A stretch of DNA of 64,000 nt. It comes from G963678445 sp963678445. GTDB lineage: Bacteria > Hydrogenedentota > Hydrogenedentia > Hydrogenedentales > G963678445. The notes beneath the pieces are model-generated. The model searched no databases. It was given only the letters and a program-made list of their open reading frames with translations, and was not told the origin of the DNA. The stretch lies in assembly GCA_963678445.1 (NCBI GenBank), contig OY782877.1, forward strand, positions 3,224,001 through 3,288,000, given 5' to 3'. Positions 59,717 to 64,000 of this stretch are shown piece by piece. The stretch's first letter is position 1. The number at the start of each line of letters is the position of its first letter. Made by a program: the position numbers and the translations under genes.

Positions 59717-62700
59717 TTAGGGCAGGTATTCCTGCAGGTCGATCAGAATCATTTGGCTTTGCGCTGCGGGTGTGTTGCCTTGCGCATACGCGATCCATGC
59801 GTAGAGGGGGAAGCTGTCGCGGGAGGAACTGTAGATCACGTTAAGCAGATTGTTATTGGCTACCAGCGTTTCGTTGACCTGTGCAAGGGTATTGGGGTTG
59901 ATAGCGCCATAGGAGGAACGCAGTACCTGATATATGGGGCCATCGTTTCCGTTGTTGACTGCACCGCTCTCAGGACCGCTGTACAGAATATTGGGCAGAA
60001 TGTTGCCAAGTGGGACAAGCTCGTTATCCGCAATATCGTTCCAGCTGTCGCTACCACCAAGTAAGTCGGGGGAGTAGTGGTACTTGACCCCATGCTGCAG
60101 GTTACGCCCGTCGCCCACGATGAAGTGTTGTTTTCCCATGAGCACATTGTTGTCCACGATGTCCTTTCCGTCTTCGATGCTGGCGGCGTCAAAGAGGATT
60201 TCGCGGAACAAGGCGGTGTAGTGGTTGCCTTGCAATATGTCGTTGTCTGGGTCATCAACTACGGCGGTACTGATACCGCTGAGGTTGATACCGGTCAGGC
60301 AGCCGACGAGACCTGCGAAGGAAACGTTGATATGGGGGAAGCCTTTGGTGCGTGCCGGGACGTAGATGGCAATGCAGGGGTAGTCTTGCAGCCCCAAATT
60401 CAACGACCAGTTGAGGCTGTTGCTTTGATAGGTGTTGTTGCCGGTGGTGGCGTTGCGGGTGGCGAAGACGGCGTTTCCTGAGAGATCGTCTACCACTGCG
60501 ACCATGTTGGCGCGTTGCAGGGTTACGAGGTCAATGCCCGAAGTTTCTGCAATGCCGCGCAATTCGCTGTCGAGGCGCGCCGGTGCGTCAGTGATAGTGG
60601 GGTCAGCTGATTGGGCGATCGCATTCCATGCAGCGTCCAGGTTGGTGTTGGTGAGGTTGGGGTTACTGGTCTGCGCCGCTTTGAGGAAGGCGGGGATGAA
60701 GGCATTGATTTCATCGCTCATGAGGCGACCGTATTGGCGTCCCATTTCTTCTGCATCACCGTGCAATACGACCATGGGGACCTCCCTATCCCCTTGGGTG
60801 AGGGCATAGCGTTCGCCATCGAAGCTGGGATAGAGGTTATCGCCTGCTTCGGTTTCTGGCAGCACGCGTATGGGGGTGGTGAAGGTGAAGGGGGCCTGGA
60901 TCGGAAGGTCGGAGGGGACGGCCCGGTTGGCGAATTGAAGTTGCAGGAAGAAGCCGATGTAACCGGTTTCCGGTAGTTCGACCTGGCCGCGGTAGACATT
61001 TGGCGATTCGGGGGAGAGGATGCTGCTTGTCCAAACGGGGCCGATTTTGTCGAGGCGGAAGTCACGTGTGTCGGGGTTGATGGCCTGCCATAGGGTGACG
61101 GAGGTAGGGCTGGTTGTAGTAGTCACCTTGATGGAACCGTCATTCTCGAAGGTCCAGTCAAATTGGGGACGCTCACCGTCGTTGATGACAGAGAGGTAGA
61201 AGCTCAGCAGGCTGGTGGCGGCGCTTTGATCATCGGTCAGGTCTACAGCCCCGTCCATGCTGTGGGCGGTGTTGGGGACATAGTTGAGATATTTTTCCCC
61301 ATCCATGCGATCGAAATACCATTGCGAGGAATCGGGCAGGAAGAACTGGTCGCCGGAGGAATTCATAATGAATTTGGGCAGGTCCAGTACGCAGCGATAT
61401 TCGTAGGGGTCGATGATGTTCATCAGGGCCTGTCCTGCTTCGGTGCCCAGGCGATCGAATACCTTTTCCTGGACGTAGGAATAAATGGCAGGCGACCAGT
61501 AGCCATAGGAATTGAAGTGGTGCTCCATCTGTTTATCCATGTTAAGCACATCGATGACGATGGGAGCGATGGCCTTAACGCGGTCATCGGCGGCGGCGGT
61601 CAGCCAAGTGGTCCAGCCGCGTTTGGAAGCGCCTGCTACCATGAAGTCCTGGTTGGGTTGGCGGTCTTCCGCTTCTGTGCCGCAGGTGAGGCAGGGTTGG
61701 ATATATTCCGCGGAGTACATATTCTGCACGGTGTCCATGGCTTGGACAGCGCTCTTCACCATGGGCAGTAAAAGCGGCCAATCTTCGTAAGTTGATGCTT
61801 CGGCACCGGTTTCATAGGCCTTCATGAATTCATCGTAAGTATAGGCTATGATGTCGTCCTCTGTGCGTGTTTTCTGGGCTCGTTCGTCGCTGAATTCCAG
61901 CGGTTCGTTGGGTACCTGACGCAACAGGGTGATGACGGAACCGGATGCGGCGGCGAACAGAAGCAGTTTCTGGGTGAATTCATCATCTTCGATGTCGGAC
62001 AGCGAGGGTTCTTTACCTTGATTACTGCCGCCGTCGATGAAGAGCATACCGGTATTGGTGGTAAGCTGCTTGGGTGCAAAGACGTACATCTCGTGGGTCC
62101 ATACCGCGCCGGTGTCGTCGTCGGCATGGGCGTAGTCAGAGGTGGAACGCCAGGTCTGCGAGGTCATTTCGACGGCGTAGGTGTCGACTTCAAGCGTTTT
62201 GTTGAGACCCAGTTGCACTTCCTTCGTATCTTCGTCGACAACGGTGTATTTGTAGCTGTTGTCGGCACGGTCAACGTAGCGGTTGAGGGCGGTTTGTCCC
62301 TCAGAGACGTTGATGAAGTCTTCAATAACGACGGTGTCGGTGTTGAAGGGGGCGTATTTGTCATCGGTAGTGACAGTCAGAGTGACAGTAAAGTTGCCAT
62401 AGCTTCTGTAGGTATGACGTGGGGTTTCGCCGGTATCCTGGCTGCCATCACCGAAATCCCATTCGTAGTAGACGGGGCTGCCTGCGCCGCTACCCAGGCT
62501 GGCTTCGGCAGAGAAGCGCACTTGGGTGTCGTTGGTGATGCAGTGCAGATTGCTGCTGAATGCGGCCGTAGGCGGTATGGGGTCACCAATGGTGATGAAG
62601 TCGTTTTGGACTTTTTGGCTTTGCAGGGTTTCGCCTGTGCCGCTGTGTTGGTAGATGACGGTGAGCGAAACGGTGTAGACGCCCTTTTCCTGGTACACGT

Positions 62701-64000
62701 GCTGTGGGTCGCTTTCCGTGGCGGTTTCGCCGTCACCAAACTCCCAAAGGTAGGCCTGTATGGGAAGGATTTCATCGTCGGTGGCTTGAGAGGTGGAGGT
62801 GTTGGTGAATTGGATAGGATCAACTGTGTTACCGGTGGTGTTGTCAACGGTGAAATCGGGTGTGGGGGCGATGTCGACAACGACGGCACGGGTGACAGAG
62901 GTTTCGCGGGTGGGTGTCATAGCCGTCAGGATAACGTTGTAGGTTCCCGGGTCGGTGTAGGTGAATTGTGTGTCTTGTTCCGTGACCACGTCCGCAGTGG
63001 TTTCGGGGTCGCCATCCAAGTCCCACTGGTAGGAAATTTCGGTTTCCGAACCCAGTACGCTTTGGTTGGTGAAGGTGATGGTTTGATTAACAAAAGCGTT
63101 TTGTGGCGCGAAACTGAAGTCGGGAGTGGGCGCCTTGATTACGGTGAGATAGTCTTTTTTGGTGATCTGGTCGGTGTTGTTTTCTGGGACGGGGATAATG
63201 ACGGCCAGCGAAACGGTGTAAACGCCGGCTTTTTCGTAGATGTGGGTGGTTGTGCCGGTGCTTTTGCCTTCGATGGTTTCGATAACGCCGTCGCCGAAGT
63301 TCCATATCCAGCGTGCGATGGGGGCGGTGCCTGGGAGCGAGAGATCTTCGAAGGTGAGGGTTTCACCCACGGAAGGCGCGGTCGCTTCGACCTGGAAGTC
63401 GGCTGTGGGCGGCATATAGGTGACTTCGATTGGGCGCGTGGTAGAGTGACTGCCGTGTTTGGTGATAACGGTCAGTTTGACGTCGTAGTTGCCGATGTTT
63501 TCATAGGTATGGGTGGGATTCTGCTGGTTACTTAATGTGCCATCACCAAATTCCCATATCCATTGCTCTATCGCTGCGGAACCCGGCTCACTGATGTCCT
63601 GGAATTCGACGGGCACAAGCATATAGGGTTTGGATTGACTCAGAGCAAAGTCTGCAACAGGCGCTTTACGGTGTTGCACAGAGATATAGTTGGCTTTTGA
63701 TTTGCTGTGCGTTTTGAAGCGGGTGGTCGCGTTGAGCGTGACGGTGTACAAGCCTGCGTCAAGGTATTGGTGCGAGGGATTTTTATCTGTACTTGTGATG
63801 CCGTCGCCAAAATCCCATTGGTAGCTGAGGATGGGCTCGTTGGCCGGGATGGTGAGGTTGTTGAAGGTAACGGTATCTTTTTCTGCCACGTTAGTTTCTG
63901 TGACGTCGAAATCGATCTGCGGAGCCGTGGTAATCACGTTGATGTAGGAAGTTTTGGTATGTGATTCCTGCGTGTTTTCCGTTGTGACGGTCAGGGTAAC
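59717..64000 (-). CDS. giant secreted protein: PKD repeats, PqaA-like hydrolase, C45-like domain (5' end beyond window)
   Basis: The frame is open to the window edge, so the N-terminus is missing; at least 1427 residues are seen. At least six PKD domains come first, each with YQWDFGDG- or WNFGDG-type motifs (PILSYQWDFGDGITSTDKNP, WEFGDGTLSNQQNP and others). They are followed by a PqaA-like hydrolase (FMVAGASKRGWTTWL; VPNTAHSMDG), similar to the protein at 31995-33443. The last about 350 residues resemble C45/penicillin-acylase-like autoproteolytic enzymes (LHGDAEEMGRQYGRLM, RANMVAVVDDLSGNAVFATRNATTG, SLNWSLNLGL), but the expected nucleophile Cys is not evident. It is probably a surface or secreted enzyme. 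Confidence 0.88.
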   Translation of the reverse strand, partial: VTLTVTTENTQESHTKTSYINVITTAPQIDFDVTETNVAEKDTVTFNNLTIPANEPILSYQWDFGDGITSTDKNPSHQYLDAGLYTVTLNATTRFKTHSKSKANYISVQHRKAPVADFALSQSKPYMLVPVEFQDISEPGSAAIEQWIWEFGDGTLSNQQNPTHTYENIGNYDVKLTVITKHGSHSTTRPIEVTYMPPTADFQVEATAPSVGETLTFEDLSLPGTAPIARWIWNFGDGVIETIEGKSTGTTTHIYEKAGVYTVSLAVIIPVPENNTDQITKKDYLTVIKAPTPDFSFAPQNAFVNQTITFTNQSVLGSETEISYQWDLDGDPETTADVVTEQDTQFTYTDPGTYNVILTAMTPTRETSVTRAVVVDIAPTPDFTVDNTTGNTVDPIQFTNTSTSQATDDEILPIQAYLWEFGDGETATESDPQHVYQEKGVYTVSLTVIYQHSGTGETLQSQKVQNDFITIGDPIPPTAAFSSNLHCITNDTQVRFSAEASLGSGAGSPVYYEWDFGDGSQDTGETPRHTYRSYGNFTVTLTVTTDDKYAPFNTDTVVIEDFINVSEGQTALNRYVDRADNSYKYTVVDEDTKEVQLGLNKTLEVDTYAVEMTSQTWRSTSDYAHADDDTGAVWTHEMYVFAPKQLTTNTGMLFIDGGSNQGKEPSLSDIEDDEFTQKLLLFAAASGSVITLLRQVPNEPLEFSDERAQKTRTEDDIIAYTYDEFMKAYETGAEASTYEDWPLLLPMVKSAVQAMDTVQNMYSAEYIQPCLTCGTEAEDRQPNQDFMVAGASKRGWTTWLTAAADDRVKAIAPIVIDVLNMDKQMEHHFNSYGYWSPAIYSYVQEKVFDRLGTEAGQALMNIIDPYEYRCVLDLPKFIMNSSGDQFFLPDSSQWYFDRMDGEKYLNYVPNTAHSMDGAVDLTDDQSAATSLLSFYLSVINDGERPQFDWTFENDGSIKVTTTTSPTSVTLWQAINPDTRDFRLDKIGPVWTSSILSPESPNVYRGQVELPETGYIGFFLQLQFANRAVPSDLPIQAPFTFTTPIRVLPETEAGDNLYPSFDGERYALTQGDREVPMVVLHGDAEEMGRQYGRLMSDEINAFIPAFLKAAQTSNPNLTNTNLDAAWNAIAQSADPTITDAPARLDSELRGIAETSGIDLVTLQRANMVAVVDDLSGNAVFATRNATTGNNTYQSNSLNWSLNLGLQDYPCIAIYVPARTKGFPHINVSFAGLVGCLTGINLSGISTAVVDDPDNDILQGNHYTALFREILFDAASIEDGKDIVDNNVLMGKQHFIVGDGRNLQHGVKYHYSPDLLGGSDSWNDIADNELVPLGNILPNILYSGPESGAVNNGNDGPIYQVLRSSYGAINPNTLAQVNETLVANNNLLNVIYSSSRDSFPLYAWIAYAQGNTPAAQSQMILIDLQEYLP

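Noticed and set aside
62018..63535. 505-codon open frame on the plus strand
   Set aside because: It is fully antisense to the PKD repeats, rich in Gly and Val as expected for a complementary frame, and has no ribosome site or domain.

Overview
The window reads as a piece of a Gram-negative, saccharolytic bacterial chromosome. Features pointing to the PVC/Hydrogenedentes-like part of the tree are PhoPQ-related (PqaA-type) proteins, a TAT-exported GH109-type oxidoreductase, a DUF1559 pseudopilin, a DUF1080 protein, PKD-rich secreted giants, a Ser/Thr kinase carrying a formylglycine-generating-enzyme-like domain, and the cobamide-remodelling enzyme CbiR. The phylum is inferred from gene families only; there is no rRNA in the window.

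Region 1 (853-15620) is the most unusual. A complete tmRNA gene (853-1213) is followed at once by the decayed C-terminus of a tyrosine integrase. A 21-bp near-copy of the tmRNA 3' end (20 of 21 identical) lies at 15600-15620, just ahead of a strong terminator that may be the ancestral tmRNA terminator. I read 1214-15599 as an old island integrated at ssrA. Its cargo is: (a) a minus-strand cluster of a large secreted repeat protein with a DUF7689-like C-terminal domain (6475-10374), followed by two tandem paralogous secreted proteins (a possible effector with duplicated immunity genes) and two further exported proteins; (b) a three-gene short type II CBASS anti-phage operon (patatin phospholipase, CD-NTase, E2-like protein; 10882-13723) whose promoter is overlapped by a near-perfect CIRCE (HrcA) operator; (c) a truncated secreted protein with leucine-rich repeats. 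The CBASS operon sits between two truncated proteins of related architecture.

Region 2 (15964-28924): an exported sialidase; a minus-strand arsenic operon (arsR, DUF318 permease, thioredoxins, ArsF/ArsG-like proteins, arsC, plus a remnant of a DGC-type zinc protein); a DUF1080 protein; a cobalamin riboswitch followed by cbiR-cobU-CWC-cobT-cobS, which together should salvage and remodel corrinoids; a DUF2723 membrane protein; and a small protein with its own strong RBS and terminator.

Region 3 (29020-43484): an ABC transporter of the LolD/FtsX type with a thioredoxin-like partner, a PqaA-like protein, the kinase-FGE protein, a FapA-like protein, adenylate kinase, a DprA-like protein, a degenerate GH1 protein, and a sugar kinase-MurQ fusion that points to amino-sugar or cell-wall recycling.

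Region 4 (43485-64000): UvrD/PcrA helicase and the P-protein (pheA), two tandem hydrophobic micropeptides, a membrane-anchored repeat protein, an MFS transporter, a DUF1559 pseudopilin, the GH109-type enzyme, aspartate dehydrogenase, rplU-rpmA-obgE, an acidic zinc-ribbon protein, an STN-like protein, and the 3' part of a giant PKD/PqaA/C45-like protein that runs off the window. A dispersed intergenic repeat occurs at 43.6, 50.0 and 51.9 kb; one copy carries a 134-bp multi-hairpin insertion flanked by an 8-bp duplication.
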